Positions 15,979 to 24,945 of a stretch of 64,000 nt of DNA are shown piece after piece (position 1 is the first letter of the stretch; each line of letters starts with the position of its first letter). The stretch is from NCBI GenBank assembly GCA_020635205.1, contig JACKAE010000004.1:1-64000 (forward strand). The letters run 5' to 3'. Both the position numbers and the translations under genes were made by a program. Source of the stretch: Ignavibacteria bacterium. Its GTDB lineage: Bacteria > Bacteroidota > Ignavibacteria > OLB7. Below the pieces are notes generated by a model that had not been told where the DNA came from, made no database searches, and saw nothing but the letters and a program-made list of their open reading frames with translations.

Positions 15979-17208
15979 TCACTTCAGAAAGATGACTGGG
16001 GTTATCCAAACTGTTGCACTCGACTCGAACGATCTCGGTTCACTCAACAGACCACGAATCGTTCCACCAGCCCTGATCCCAAATTGATTGCCGAGTCGTT
16101 CAAACCAAGAGATAGAGAGAGTTTCGCCAAAAACTTGCAGCGATCCTTCACGTTGTGGGTATCCATCTGGGTGAAGAGAGCGAAGCTCACCCCGAAGGAA
16201 GAGACGTGGTGCGAGAGTCGATTGATCGGAGATAAAATTCTCGGACGAAGCTGAGTCGCGGATAAGTCGGGTATCTTCAATAACTGCTGCGCCAGCTTTC
16301 AGCCGTAGGCGTCCTTTCAGTGGTGTAATCCAAGCGATTGGGAGTATGCCGTAGAGGGTTGCAGATTTTGTGAGCATGTATCCAGTATCGGCACTAATAC
16401 CGTATGGATGGTGAGCGTTTGAGAAGGTAGCATTCCCACCGAGAAACGTATGGTTGAACGCCATGCCTGCGCCGTGAGCCGCTGCGTTTGGACCGCCGAG
16501 AGGTTTGTCGAGGTTCAATCCAATTGGTACTTCGTACCAGACTTGGAACGTACCTTGCTCTACACCGATACGGAGACGTTGGTAGCTGAAGGAGGGGAGA
16601 GCAAGCTCCTGAAATCCGAGCATTGCAATCACCCGAAGACCGTTCGGGAGGTAGTATCGACTTCTGTCAAGACTTACTTCCGATTTGCCCTCACCCTTGA
16701 CGAAAACTTCATCGTAGGAGGGGAGAACCTTCAGGTCTGTTTCAATCGGAGTTGCCCGGTAATATTCTGGTATTCGCTCAGGGTCGAGTGGATCAATCTC
16801 CTCACCCTTCCAAAAATAATTCCGCCTCAAGAGTGAGTCCACCACATTGCTGTCGATGAACTGCCGTGGATCATCCCTCACAACAATGTTTCCTGCTTGA
16901 ATGCTTACAACCCGCTCAGTAATCTTGTTGGTCAGTGGATCGTAGAGTCCAACAATCGTCACTCGCAACTTATCGTCGATGCGGACGGTTTGGGCTTCCG
17001 GGTTCTCACGAGTTAGCCAGAAGTTCAGGCTATCGAGCAGTGCTGAGGCAAAGGGTTGTTGCAATCCTCCCTCGGAATCTTGAAGCGTCCAACTAACGCG
17101 GTAAATCTCTTGTGCTTCAACCTCTAAATTGGAGAGTGTTGTCAGACAGAAGAAGAGGAGAAGAAGTGGCAAGTATGAGATGTCGGCTCGTAGGTTTTTA
17201 TTCGCCAT
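15979..17208 (-). CDS. Predicted outer-membrane barrel protein (hypothetical), third gene of the GldLM-like block
   Basis: The product is about 409 residues with a clear signal peptide (YLPLLLLFFCLTTLSNLEVEAQ), an N-terminal periplasmic domain (to about residue 170) and a predicted beta-barrel half ending ATVWITPVIFLK. The ATG at 17208 overlaps the 3' end of the GldM-like gene by 11 nt; an ATG at 17232 is also possible. In type IX secretion loci gldN follows gldL-gldM, but this protein lacks the GldN motif set I know, so I do not call it GldN. Coupling to the GldM-like gene suggests it is the envelope partner of that motor. Confidence 0.6.
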   Translation of the reverse strand: MANKNLRADISYLPLLLLFFCLTTLSNLEVEAQEIYRVSWTLQDSEGGLQQPFASALLDSLNFWLTRENPEAQTVRIDDKLRVTIVGLYDPLTNKITERVVSIQAGNIVVRDDPRQFIDSNVVDSLLRRNYFWKGEEIDPLDPERIPEYYRATPIETDLKVLPSYDEVFVKGEGKSEVSLDRSRYYLPNGLRVIAMLGFQELALPSFSYQRLRIGVEQGTFQVWYEVPIGLNLDKPLGGPNAAAHGAGMAFNHTFLGGNATFSNAHHPYGISADTGYMLTKSATLYGILPIAWITPLKGRLRLKAGAAVIEDTRLIRDSASSENFISDQSTLAPRLFLRGELRSLHPDGYPQREGSLQVFGETLSISWFERLGNQFGIRAGGTIRGLLSEPRSFESSATVWITPVIFLK

Positions 17209-18703
17209 ACTCCTGTTCGTCTTTGTATTCATATCCTCGCAAGTCCCACGCCCGCACCTTAAACCGGAACTTTTCGGAAGATGATTTTGGACGGACAATC
17301 CACACTTTTTTGGTCAGGTGATTATCAGGGTCAGAAGTTGTTTTCCCTTCTTCTGGCTCAGAGGCATTCCCGTTCAAAACCTGCAACACAGGCCGATTCG
17401 GTTGTCCATTAACGGAGCCGTAGGCAGTAACTTCTACGACGGCATAATCATCCTTGCTGTACAAGTGAATTCTCGGTTTTGGTAGTGGCTTGACGGTTGC
17501 CTTTATCTGGTCGTACACCTCTCCATCAACATATCGAGAGAAGATAATTTGCCCAGAAGTCGTGCTCGGGATAAATCGAAACCTTGCAGGCTTACTCTCT
17601 TGCCTACGTCCGTTCTCTGAAATCACTACGGAGATTTTCGTGGGATCAATTCCATCAGATGTGAAGTCGAGGTTGTATGTTTCATCGGTGTACATCTCAC
17701 TCGGAACAGACGGATCGTTCAGTTGGCTGACTTTCACGGTGAACCTGACGATGCTACTTTCACCATTTGGGCCATTAATTGAGACACTTACGTCATTCTC
17801 CCTTCCTGATGTAGGGGCGGGGCCAGCAATCTCTATGTAGTTCCTACCGGAGGAGGTAATGCGAACGCCAGAAGCTCCAGAAACCTTCAGTTGTGATGTT
17901 TCCGCCACGCCAAGCACACCGATTCTTTGCTTCCAAGTTCCTCCCGGCGCAACCATGACATCGTTGGTTGGGGCTGTGGCAACAAAGCCTGAACCAGAAG
18001 TGTTGCTTGCAGCTAAAGCGGCAAGAAGTTGGTCGAGTGTTGAAACGCCAGAATCGACAACAATCTCGTTACCGGCCAAAGTCGGCGCACTCCGAATTGC
18101 CATCAGATATTCGGCAGAGTTTGCTGGAATTACGTTGATGGTAAACTCTGCGGTATCCCGCATTAGTCCTCGTTCTTGAATCACTTTCTCGATACGCTGG
18201 CGGACATCTGGAGATGAGAGATTTTCTGGAAGCGTCGGCACGGCTTCGGCTTCAATCGTTACTTGGTAGACTGCTGTCTGCGATTCATCCTGCTGTCGCC
18301 AGTGAAATGTGACGCTGCTATCTGTCTCGCGAGCCAAGTAGGCACGTTCTGAGGGAAGGGAAGAGCCAGTTGATGTATCCTCGATTGCAACGATTCTAAA
18401 CTCAACCGAAGAAAAGTTTCCGTGGGCGCGAATGATGTTCATCGTGTCGCGGGGGAGTAGGCGGCTGATTGAATCTAATTCCATTCCTGCTGGGGTGAAG
18501 GGGACGATCAGCGCAATCTTCTGCACGTCGATCTCGAAGTCAGTATCAATCAACTCGGCGATAGCCGACTCAAGTTGTGCGTCGTAAATCTTGTCGGAAG
18601 GTGAAGTGCCGAGCAGAAGAATAATTGCAGAGAGGTAGAGGACGAAGTAGACTTCGACCGATAGGCGGCGTTTCTTTCGTTTACCCACAGTTCCCGGAAT
18701 CAT
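17198..18703 (-). CDS. GldM-like single-span membrane protein with long periplasmic part
   Basis: From the ATG at 18703 the protein has about 501 residues: a basic cytoplasmic start (GKRKKRRLSVE), one membrane helix (residues about 16-32, VEVYFVLYLSAIILLLG), then a large periplasmic part with a helical stretch followed by beta-rich, Ig-like segments (for example KQRIGVLGVAETSQLKVSGASG and NDVSVSINGPNGESSIVRFTVKV). This is the architecture of GldM, the stator-like partner of GldL in type IX secretion and gliding. It follows the GldL-like gene by 7 bp. The family assignment is inferred from architecture and gene order, not from a diagnostic motif. Confidence 0.5.
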   Translation of the reverse strand: MIPGTVGKRKKRRLSVEVYFVLYLSAIILLLGTSPSDKIYDAQLESAIAELIDTDFEIDVQKIALIVPFTPAGMELDSISRLLPRDTMNIIRAHGNFSSVEFRIVAIEDTSTGSSLPSERAYLARETDSSVTFHWRQQDESQTAVYQVTIEAEAVPTLPENLSSPDVRQRIEKVIQERGLMRDTAEFTINVIPANSAEYLMAIRSAPTLAGNEIVVDSGVSTLDQLLAALAASNTSGSGFVATAPTNDVMVAPGGTWKQRIGVLGVAETSQLKVSGASGVRITSSGRNYIEIAGPAPTSGRENDVSVSINGPNGESSIVRFTVKVSQLNDPSVPSEMYTDETYNLDFTSDGIDPTKISVVISENGRRQESKPARFRFIPSTTSGQIIFSRYVDGEVYDQIKATVKPLPKPRIHLYSKDDYAVVEVTAYGSVNGQPNRPVLQVLNGNASEPEEGKTTSDPDNHLTKKVWIVRPKSSSEKFRFKVRAWDLRGYEYKDEQEYGE

Positions 18704-18710
18704 ACCTATT

Positions 18711-19574
18711 TCAATCGTCGAGGGATTGTCGTGAACTATCGTTTTGTAGCGACATGCGATCTGCAAGCGACTCCGACAGAGAGCCAGAGATGTGGCGTTC
18801 CAATTCTTTGCGAACGTGGAACTCTAAATCTTTACCAATTAACAGATCAACTCGTTCGTTCAATCGTTCCATCGACCCCACAAGTCGATCCAGCAGATCG
18901 TTCGTCCGCTCCAGCTTTGCTGAGTGATACTCGAGTTGCTCCAATCCTTGTATCCGGGCAACCCGTTCGTTCAGTTCTTGAAGACTCTCCTGTTGTTGCC
19001 TCGTAATCTGTTCCAGTCGCGCCCCGAGCGTTGCGTAGGTTCCACCAATGTCTTCAAGCTCGTCGAGAACTTCCCGAATAACGGTTACTTCATCCCCACT
19101 ACTCTCACTCTTCTCCCGCGTGCTGGCTTCGATTGCCTCGGCTGTTGCCTGGCTCTCCTCGTCGGGAGTGTAGAAGAGAACAATGAAGAGGAGTAGGAGC
19201 ATCAGGGCTTCAATGCCAATACCAATCAGGGCAACGCTTTCTGAGAGGAGACCGGCAAACCTAAGAGCGAGGAAGACCAACAACACAACTGCACCCAAGT
19301 AGACGAGTGCTTGCACGTTGTTGAAGTAGTGCCGAACAACAATCTCTTCCATAAAGACTCGAGTGCCGAGTCTGATTCCAAGAGGATGCCCAATGTTGTA
19401 CGAAGTTCCACTTGTTGAGACTGTGAAGCCCTTCCCCCTCACAATCGTTTTCCAGATGTGAATCAGGGATGGAAGAACCAGATTCCTCTGCTCAACCGTT
19501 AGGTCCTGCCAGTATTGTTGCAGGGCAATTCGCCCAGAGGGCGTCGCGAGATTTGTTATTGCCTGTTCATTCAT
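18711..19574 (-). CDS. GldL-like two-span membrane protein with cytoplasmic coiled coil
   Basis: Two adjacent membrane helices (residues about 88-106 and 113-135) are followed by an acidic linker and a long coiled coil (about 160-270). The second helix reads SVALIGIGIEALMLLLLFIV with a glutamate (E122) buried in it, closely matching the GldL second helix, where a conserved Glu takes part in proton flow. GldL normally starts just before its first helix. Here the frame is open from an ATG at 19574, but an ATG at 19352 (MEEIVVRHYFNN) would give a GldL-like start, so the first 74 residues are uncertain. Likely first gene of a four-gene operon. Confidence 0.55.
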   Translation of the reverse strand: MNEQAITNLATPSGRIALQQYWQDLTVEQRNLVLPSLIHIWKTIVRGKGFTVSTSGTSYNIGHPLGIRLGTRVFMEEIVVRHYFNNVQALVYLGAVVLLVFLALRFAGLLSESVALIGIGIEALMLLLLFIVLFYTPDEESQATAEAIEASTREKSESSGDEVTVIREVLDELEDIGGTYATLGARLEQITRQQQESLQELNERVARIQGLEQLEYHSAKLERTNDLLDRLVGSMERLNERVDLLIGKDLEFHVRKELERHISGSLSESLADRMSLQNDSSRQSLDD

Positions 19575-19775
19575 GCGGCACGCAAGATAGTGAATGGGGG
19601 GGGGAGTTCATAGAAGTTCGTGGAGTTCGTAGAGTATATGAGTGTGGGAGTGTATGAGTATCGTGTCGCGGCTCACTGCGACCTTTGCGCCTTAGCGGCT
19701 TTGCGTGATTCTCTTATCTGAATCTATGCTCCTCCAATCCCCATTATCTCCACAGTGTTTGTAACTTCAGGCCTT

Positions 19776-20147
19776 ATGCGAAAAGAAATAACCGATCTCA
19801 ACTATATAACCTGTCCAGTCTGCAAGAACGATACTCCAGTTGATGGTGAGCATTGCCTGATCTGTGGTGCTGAACTGACAAGTCCAGAGCCTGAAGAAGA
19901 GTTGGAGTGGGAGATCGTCCGTACTGTCAGCACTGTAATTGAGGCTGAGTTGATGGCCGGAAGACTTCGTTCGCACGGGATTCCCGCTATTGTTCTATCG
20001 CAGGTTGATTCTACCCGCAGTTTTACTGTAGGTGGTCTCGCCATTGCAAAGGTTTTCGTTCCAACAATTCACTTCGCAGAAGCAACACAGATTCTCGCAA
20101 CAGATGCCGACCAAATGGAAGAGGATGGAGAGGGTGAACATGAGTGA
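19776..20147 (+). CDS. Zinc-ribbon protein with DUF2007 domain
   Basis: A small cytoplasmic protein of 123 residues. Near the N-terminus CPVC and CLIC form a four-cysteine zinc ribbon; the second half (EIVRTVSTVIEAELMAGRLRSHGIPAIVLSQ ... KVFVPTIHFAEATQIL) is a DUF2007 domain, a putative signal-transducing module related to the PII-like fold. I chose the ATG at 19776 (AGG 5 nt upstream) over a GTG at 19755. It overlaps the start of cdsA by 8 nt, so the two are translationally coupled. Function unknown. Confidence 0.8.
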   Translation: MRKEITDLNYITCPVCKNDTPVDGEHCLICGAELTSPEPEEELEWEIVRTVSTVIEAELMAGRLRSHGIPAIVLSQVDSTRSFTVGGLAIAKVFVPTIHFAEATQILATDADQMEEDGEGEHE

Positions 20148-21114
20148 AAGTGGAGGTGCGATGGTAGACGAAAGGTGGCCGAAGGGGAGAACTCGCTTTG
20201 AAGAACGCTTTGGGAACAACCTGACCAGAATCATTGTAGCCCTCGTCGGCATTCCGTTGGTGCTTGGTCTTTTCTACTTAGGAGGGTGGTGGTTTGTCGG
20301 GTTTGTGACGGCAATCTCGGTTGGTGCACTCCTTGAATTCTATTGGATGCTTGAGAAGAGAGGATTCCACCCAAATAAAGGAGTGGGAGTTCTCGCCTGC
20401 ATTATCCCCGCCATTGCAAGTGGGTGGGATCTTGCCGTATCCGAACAAGATCAGCTTATGGTGATAAGCTTGATGGTTCTTCAGGTTATTAGCCTTCTCT
20501 TCTTCAGCTTGGTGACGCTCATTGCCACCCTTCGTCGTGAGAAAGAGGATGCACTCGGGAGCATGGTTGGAACGCTCAGTGGAATTCTCTACGTTCCCTT
20601 CTTCCTCAACAGCATGCTCTCTCTCTACGCAATCTTCCTACTTTTTGAGATACGCGAATCGCTCGGAAATGCTTTCGAGGGAAATCTCGGCCCCTTTTAT
20701 TTCTTCATGATTATGCTCGCCGGTATCTGGATATGTGATTCTGGAGCCTACTTCGGCGGGCGAGCCTTCGGCAAACACAAGCTCTTTGAACGGGTCTCGC
20801 CGAAGAAGACTTGGGAGGGAGCAATTACAGGGGCACTCTTCTCGATTGTCACGGTTGGATTCCTGCTCCCCTGGGTCTTCCCGAGATTGAGTTGGGTTGA
20901 TGGAGTTGCCGTAGGATTGATTGCCGGAATCTTCGGCCAGATTGGAGACCTTGTTGAATCGCACATCAAACGTGCCTGCGAAGTAAAGGATTCCTCGCAG
21001 ATTATTCCGGGGCATGGAGGCCTGCTCGATCGCTTCGACAGTCTTCTATTCGTTGCCCCAGCTACGTTCCTCTACTTTATCGTAAGGTTGTTCTTAGACT
21101 CGGGACGGATATAA
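20140..21114 (+). CDS. cdsA: Phosphatidate cytidylyltransferase CdsA
   Basis: Converts phosphatidic acid and CTP to CDP-diacylglycerol in the inner membrane, the entry point to phospholipid synthesis. The protein of about 324 residues has around eight membrane helices and the CdsA signature near the C-terminus: SHIKRACEVKDSSQIIPGHGG followed by LLDRFDSLLF. The SGAYFGGRAFGKHKL and SPKKTWEG segments are also diagnostic. The ATG at 20140 has GAGAGGG 6 nt upstream and overlaps the DUF2007 gene by 8 nt. Confidence 0.95.
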   Translation: MSESGGAMVDERWPKGRTRFEERFGNNLTRIIVALVGIPLVLGLFYLGGWWFVGFVTAISVGALLEFYWMLEKRGFHPNKGVGVLACIIPAIASGWDLAVSEQDQLMVISLMVLQVISLLFFSLVTLIATLRREKEDALGSMVGTLSGILYVPFFLNSMLSLYAIFLLFEIRESLGNAFEGNLGPFYFFMIMLAGIWICDSGAYFGGRAFGKHKLFERVSPKKTWEGAITGALFSIVTVGFLLPWVFPRLSWVDGVAVGLIAGIFGQIGDLVESHIKRACEVKDSSQIIPGHGGLLDRFDSLLFVAPATFLYFIVRLFLDSGRI

Positions 21115-21280
21115 ATCAGCAGAAGAGTGAAGGAGAGAGCAGAAGGAGTAGAAGAATTTGTGAGAGCTGCCCTGCAATATCACCGAGAGTGGTCTCACAA
21201 CTCTCAGACTCTACATCTCTTGTGAAGAGTCTTGCTCAATCCTATATTGCACTTTCAACAACACAGAGGAAGGCCAACAC

Positions 21281-21691
21281 GTGGAATTACAGAGAGAACA
21301 GATCAATCAACTTGCAACGCTCCTGAGCGCGGAACTGACGACGAACGATTCCGAGTACGTTCTCCGCATCGGGGGTGGAGATAGGGGACCAGCAATTGTC
21401 CTCTCCATTTCATTCTTGCAGAGTCAATCTATTGTTCTCTCAGCTCAGACCAGTTACGGTTATTTCGAACTTCACGGAGTAACCAGAATGATTCTGGTTG
21501 AGCCGGACGAAGTAATCTTCGTGACCGAAGATGGTGAGAAAATTTCTGGATTGGTAGTTGGAAGGAATGGAGCCTGTTCTCTCTTCGCCAACGTGGAGCG
21601 AGCAGTAATCTCTGCCGACCTCTCAACGCTTGAACCTGCCCTCTTGCTGGCTGCGATGCAGCTTGGCCTTACCGAAGTTGTTCCCTCATAA
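21281..21691 (+). CDS. Conserved-looking hypothetical protein, 136 residues
   Basis: I do not recognise it. It is a small soluble protein with a GTG start preceded by AGGAAGG at good spacing. The central part alternates short strands (IVLSISFLQSQSIVLSAQTSYGYFELHGVTRMILVEPDEVIFVTEDGEKISGLVVGRNG), suggesting a small beta barrel or a PilZ/DUF-like fold, followed by a helical end. It lies between cdsA and ybeY on the same strand with about 165 bp upstream and 40 bp downstream; codon use looks like its neighbours. Confidence 0.65.
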   Translation: MELQREQINQLATLLSAELTTNDSEYVLRIGGGDRGPAIVLSISFLQSQSIVLSAQTSYGYFELHGVTRMILVEPDEVIFVTEDGEKISGLVVGRNGACSLFANVERAVISADLSTLEPALLLAAMQLGLTEVVPS

Positions 21692-21732
21692 ACCGTGCAG
21701 TTGAAATCACATTCAGCCGTAGGGGTAGGGAG

Positions 21733-22143
21733 ATGATTCAAGTCGACGTTGTTAACGCACATCCTACCACCAGACTCCAGCACAAGCCATTTCAAACGAG
21801 TGTTCAGAGCGTGCTGAAGTGGGGGAAGGTCAAGCAGGCTCAGGTCACTGTTATCTTCGTCGACGATCAGGAACTTCTCCGCATGAACCGTGAATTCCTA
21901 AATCACAATTACTTTACCGACGTTATCACCTTCCCGATCGAGGATGATCCACTTGAGGGGGAAATCTACATCAGTATCGACAGAGCGCGAGAGCAGGGGA
22001 GGGAGCGTTCGATACCACTTTACTCCGAAGTCTCCCGCCTCGTGATTCACGGAACGCTCCACCTGTTGGGGTATGATGATGGAACAGCCACCGAACGGCA
22101 AGAAATGACCCGCTTAGAAGACCAGTTCCTCCAGAAACGGTAG
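21733..22143 (+). CDS. ybeY: Endoribonuclease YbeY
   Basis: Single-strand RNase needed for 16S rRNA 3'-end maturation and ribosome quality control. The metal site is recognisable as HGTLHLLGYDDG with H106 and H110; the third ligand position, His in E. coli, is Asp here (D116), a change common in Bacteroidota homologues as far as I recall. The typical N-terminal segments VTVIFVDDQELLRMNREFLNHNYFTDVITFP are present. Length 136, as expected. It ends at 22143, and a small GCGCA/TGCGC hairpin with a short T tract follows at 22172-22190. Confidence 0.95.
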   Translation: MIQVDVVNAHPTTRLQHKPFQTSVQSVLKWGKVKQAQVTVIFVDDQELLRMNREFLNHNYFTDVITFPIEDDPLEGEIYISIDRAREQGRERSIPLYSEVSRLVIHGTLHLLGYDDGTATERQEMTRLEDQFLQKR

Positions 22144-22344
22144 CCGAAGAGAACCCCTACAATACTTTAATGCGCAAAAATCTGCGCTTTGAACTAATCT
22201 TTCAAAAGGGGACGAATTTTGGTAGTTGAATCATACATAGAAATGCCGTATCATTGAGCATTCTTTTTGAGACGCATGGGTAAAATTTCAGTATTGTGGA
22301 GAACGGCGACAGAGAATTGCGACAGCCTACAACTACATTAACAG

Positions 22345-22788
22345 ATGAACGAACGCATTATCGAGATTATTCTCTACCTTATTACACGGCTTCAAGAAAA
22401 TCAAGACATCAAGCAGAGTGATCTTCTGCAGCTTAGCGACGGCGGATATTCCGATGCCGAAATCGGTGCGGCGTTCAGTTGGATTGCGCGGAAGGACTCT
22501 GGCAAAACTCCGGAAAAACTCCACCGAACCGGATTCCGTGTACTTCACCAAGCTGAGAAGCATCTCTTTACCTTGGAAGCGTGGGGATATCTCATGCAGT
22601 TAGTGACTCTCTCCGTTATTTCTCCGATTGAGTTAGAAGAGATCATCGATCAGGGTACAATGGTTGCCGCCGAAAAATTGTCGCTCCACGACGTTCGCCG
22701 AATGACCGCAAATATTATGATGGACTCTATGGTTCCAAGCATGATGGGATCACAGTTGGCACGCCAGATCGAAGAGTCTGTTCACTGA
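22345..22788 (+). CDS. Smg/DUF494 family protein
   Basis: A helical protein of 147 residues. The opening MNERIIEIILYLITRLQENQDIKQ, the middle LSDGGYSDAEIGAAFSWI, HRTGFRVLHQAEKHLFTLEAWGYLMQLV and the ending all match the Smg (DUF494) family, named for a gene near smf/fmt in E. coli. Its role is unknown. It stands alone between a 200-bp gap and a strong intrinsic terminator at 22821. Confidence 0.85.
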   Translation: MNERIIEIILYLITRLQENQDIKQSDLLQLSDGGYSDAEIGAAFSWIARKDSGKTPEKLHRTGFRVLHQAEKHLFTLEAWGYLMQLVTLSVISPIELEEIIDQGTMVAAEKLSLHDVRRMTANIMMDSMVPSMMGSQLARQIEESVH

Positions 22789-22820
22789 ACCTCCAATGTT
22801 GACGGCACAATAGATTGTGA

Positions 22821-22868
22821 AACGCGCCCGATCGAGAGATGTGTACTCGGTCGGGGCGTTCTGTTTTT
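22821..22868 (+). terminator. Rho-independent terminator
   Basis: A 15-bp stem with one bulge (left arm AACGCGCCCGATCGAG at 22821-22836, right arm CTCGGTCGGGGCGTT at 22846-22860) is followed by TGTTTTTG. It ends the DUF494 transcript. Confidence 0.85.
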
Positions 22869-22922
22869 GAGAGAAAGGATCGGAAGAGAAGCTGTAAGAA
22901 CAACGGAGATCCCTTGCTCGGC

Positions 22923-22954
22923 CTGTCATACTGAGGTCATCCGAAGCATCTCAG
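22923..22954. repeat. Possible dispersed 'TGTCAT-CTGAG' repeat fragment
   Basis: The sequence CTGTCATACTGAGGTCATCC, continuing CGAAGCATCTCAG, resembles a dispersed intergenic repeat common in Bacteroidota genomes (TGTCATTCTGAG...GAAGCATCTCA). There is one copy in the window, so this rests on recollection of the motif only. Confidence 0.3.
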
Positions 22955-23067
22955 GGGGGGAGTGGGGAAGGTGGGAACAAGTGGAAAGAACGCATAGAAG
23001 AATATGAAGAAAATTGTTCAGCAAGGGGCGACAGCCACTGCATTAATCTACCGAGAGCGAGTGGGAG

Positions 23068-23895
23068 ATGATCCACACCATTGATCCAACCAAAGACTTC
23101 TTCTTCATTGCCGGACCTTGCCTTGTTGAAGGAGAGGAGATGATGGGGAGAGTAGCTGAGCATCTTTCGAGCATTGCCCGTAGGCTGAACGTTCAATTGA
23201 TTTTGAAAGGATCGTTCAAAAAAGCTAACAGGACAAGTCTTCACTCAACAGTCACCATCGGTGAGGAGGCTGCTCTGAAGATACTTGCCGAGGCAGGACG
23301 CACATATAGCTTGCCAACGTTGACAGACATCCACACAGAAGAAGATGCTTTGAATGCTGCCAAATATGTTGACGTTTTGCAGATACCTGCTTTCCTGAGT
23401 AGACAGACCGATCTACTTCTTGCCGCTGGACAAACGGGGAAGGCTGTGAATATCAAGAAAGGACAGTTCATGGCTCCTGAAGATATTGGATACGCTGTGG
23501 AGAAAGTGCAGTCCGTATCAGGAGGGGGTGATGTAATGGTCTGCGAGCGTGGGGTCTCCTTCGGTTACCACAACCTTGTGGTAGATATGCGTGGACTGAT
23601 CCGAATGCGCCAGTTCGGCGTTCCGGTTATCTTCGACGCAACGCACTCAACGCAGCAGCCGAGCCTTGGCACATCTTCCGGTGGCGAACGCCAATTTGCT
23701 CTCCCCCTTGCCCGTGCTGCCACTGCTGTCGGGGTGAATGCTCTCTTCTTCGAAACCCACCCTGACCCTGCAAATGCTCTGTCGGATGGGGCAACGCAGA
23801 TTCCACTGGATGAGGCAGCAGAGTTTATGCGGCAGGTAGTTCTCTTCCATCAACTTCAATCTGAGTTGGCTGGGGAGCATGGAGTTTCACATTGA
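23068..23895 (+). CDS. kdsA: 3-deoxy-8-phosphooctulonate synthase KdsA
   Basis: Condenses phosphoenolpyruvate with arabinose 5-phosphate to give KDO-8-phosphate, for the LPS inner core. The 275-residue protein has FFIAGPCLVEGEE at the start, KGSFKKANRTS, GEEAALKIL, VNIKKGQFMAPEDI, CERGVSFGYHNLVVDMR, DATHSTQQPS and FFETHPDPANALSDG. Cys18 in IAGPC is the metal ligand of the metal-dependent class; the metal-free E. coli enzyme has Asn at this place. It is followed 12 bp later by kdsD, which makes its substrate. Confidence 0.95.
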   Translation: MIHTIDPTKDFFFIAGPCLVEGEEMMGRVAEHLSSIARRLNVQLILKGSFKKANRTSLHSTVTIGEEAALKILAEAGRTYSLPTLTDIHTEEDALNAAKYVDVLQIPAFLSRQTDLLLAAGQTGKAVNIKKGQFMAPEDIGYAVEKVQSVSGGGDVMVCERGVSFGYHNLVVDMRGLIRMRQFGVPVIFDATHSTQQPSLGTSSGGERQFALPLARAATAVGVNALFFETHPDPANALSDGATQIPLDEAAEFMRQVVLFHQLQSELAGEHGVSH

Positions 23896-23907
23896 GTTAT
23901 CAGAGGG

Positions 23908-24945
23908 ATGAAGTCGAATATGCCATTACTGGAAGGGGATATTGATCGTGCTGAGGTAGATATATCTACAAGGCAGAACAGGGAGAGCATTGTTGACCGA
24001 GGGCGCGAAGTACTCCGCATTGAGGGGGAAGCGTTAGAGAGAGTTGCGGAGCAGATCGGCTCTGCATTCAGCCAAGCCGTTCAACTGCTTCAAGGATGCC
24101 GTGGAAAAGTTGTGCTGACCGGTATCGGTAAGTCAGGCATCATTGCACAAAAGATGACGGCCACACTGAACAGCACTGGAACTCCGGCTCTCTACCTTCA
24201 CCCGATAGATGCTCTGCATGGTGATTTAGGTGTTGTGCAGCGTGGTGATATTGTGATCCTCTTCTCAAAGAGTGGAGAGTCGGAGGAGATCAATCGACTC
24301 TATCCTGCCCTTCGAGCGTTGGAGACGCCAGTGATAGCCATTACAGGCAACACCGAGGGACAACTTGCACGAATGGCCGACATTACCTTGGATGTTTCCG
24401 TAGAGCGGGAGGCCTGCCCGCACGACTTAGCACCGACTGCCTCAACCACCGCCATGCTTGGTCTTGCTGATGCCCTATCCGTGGTACTCTACGAACGAAA
24501 AGGATTTACGCGAGAGGATTTCGCTTCCACTCATCCGGGGGGAGCAATTGGACGAAGGCTTCTACTGAGGATTGAAGATTTGATGAAGACCGGTGAGGAT
24601 ATGCCAGTGGTTGTGCCTGACCAGAGCTTTAACGAAGTAATTGTCGAGATGAGCCAGAAGAGGCTTGGGGCTGCCCTTGTTGTTGAGGGAGAGTATCTTT
24701 GTGGGATTATCACCGACGGTGACTTGCGCCGAATTCTCCAACGGGAAGAGGATGTTCGAGGTTTGACCGCACGTGAGATGATGACATCGAACCCAATGCG
24801 AGGGAATCCCTCACTTCTCGGAACAGCAGCACTACAGATGCTCGAAGAGAAAAAGCGGACTCAACTTCCGATTACCGACAGTGATGGACGCCTTGTAGGT
24901 ATTGTGCACATTCACGATTTGATTGAAGCCGGACTGAGATCATGA
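23908..24945 (+). CDS. kdsD: Arabinose-5-phosphate isomerase KdsD
   Basis: Interconverts ribulose 5-phosphate and arabinose 5-phosphate, the first step toward KDO. The 345-residue protein contains a SIS domain (VVLTGIGKSGIIAQKMTATLNSTG; LFSKSGESEEI; the SIS part ends near residue 210) and two C-terminal CBS domains (DLMKTGEDMPVVVPD... and EMMTSNPMRGNPSLLG...VGIVHIHDLIEAG). This is the KpsF/GutQ/KdsD architecture. It is placed between kdsA and lptC and overlaps lptC by 4 nt (ATGA). Confidence 0.93.
   Translation: MKSNMPLLEGDIDRAEVDISTRQNRESIVDRGREVLRIEGEALERVAEQIGSAFSQAVQLLQGCRGKVVLTGIGKSGIIAQKMTATLNSTGTPALYLHPIDALHGDLGVVQRGDIVILFSKSGESEEINRLYPALRALETPVIAITGNTEGQLARMADITLDVSVEREACPHDLAPTASTTAMLGLADALSVVLYERKGFTREDFASTHPGGAIGRRLLLRIEDLMKTGEDMPVVVPDQSFNEVIVEMSQKRLGAALVVEGEYLCGIITDGDLRRILQREEDVRGLTAREMMTSNPMRGNPSLLGTAALQMLEEKKRTQLPITDSDGRLVGIVHIHDLIEAGLRS

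Noticed and set aside
18711..19574. MotA/ExbB/TolQ family membership for the two-span motor protein
   Set aside because: Those proteins have three or four membrane helices; two adjacent helices followed by a coiled coil fit GldL better.
22172..22190. Small GCGCA/TGCGC hairpin after ybeY
   Set aside because: Only a 5-bp stem with a very short T tract; too weak to call a terminator.
23003..23083. 26-codon ORF overlapping the start of kdsA (MKKIVQQGATATALIY...)
   Set aside because: It could be a leader peptide, but there is no attenuator hairpin or regulatory codon run; probably chance.
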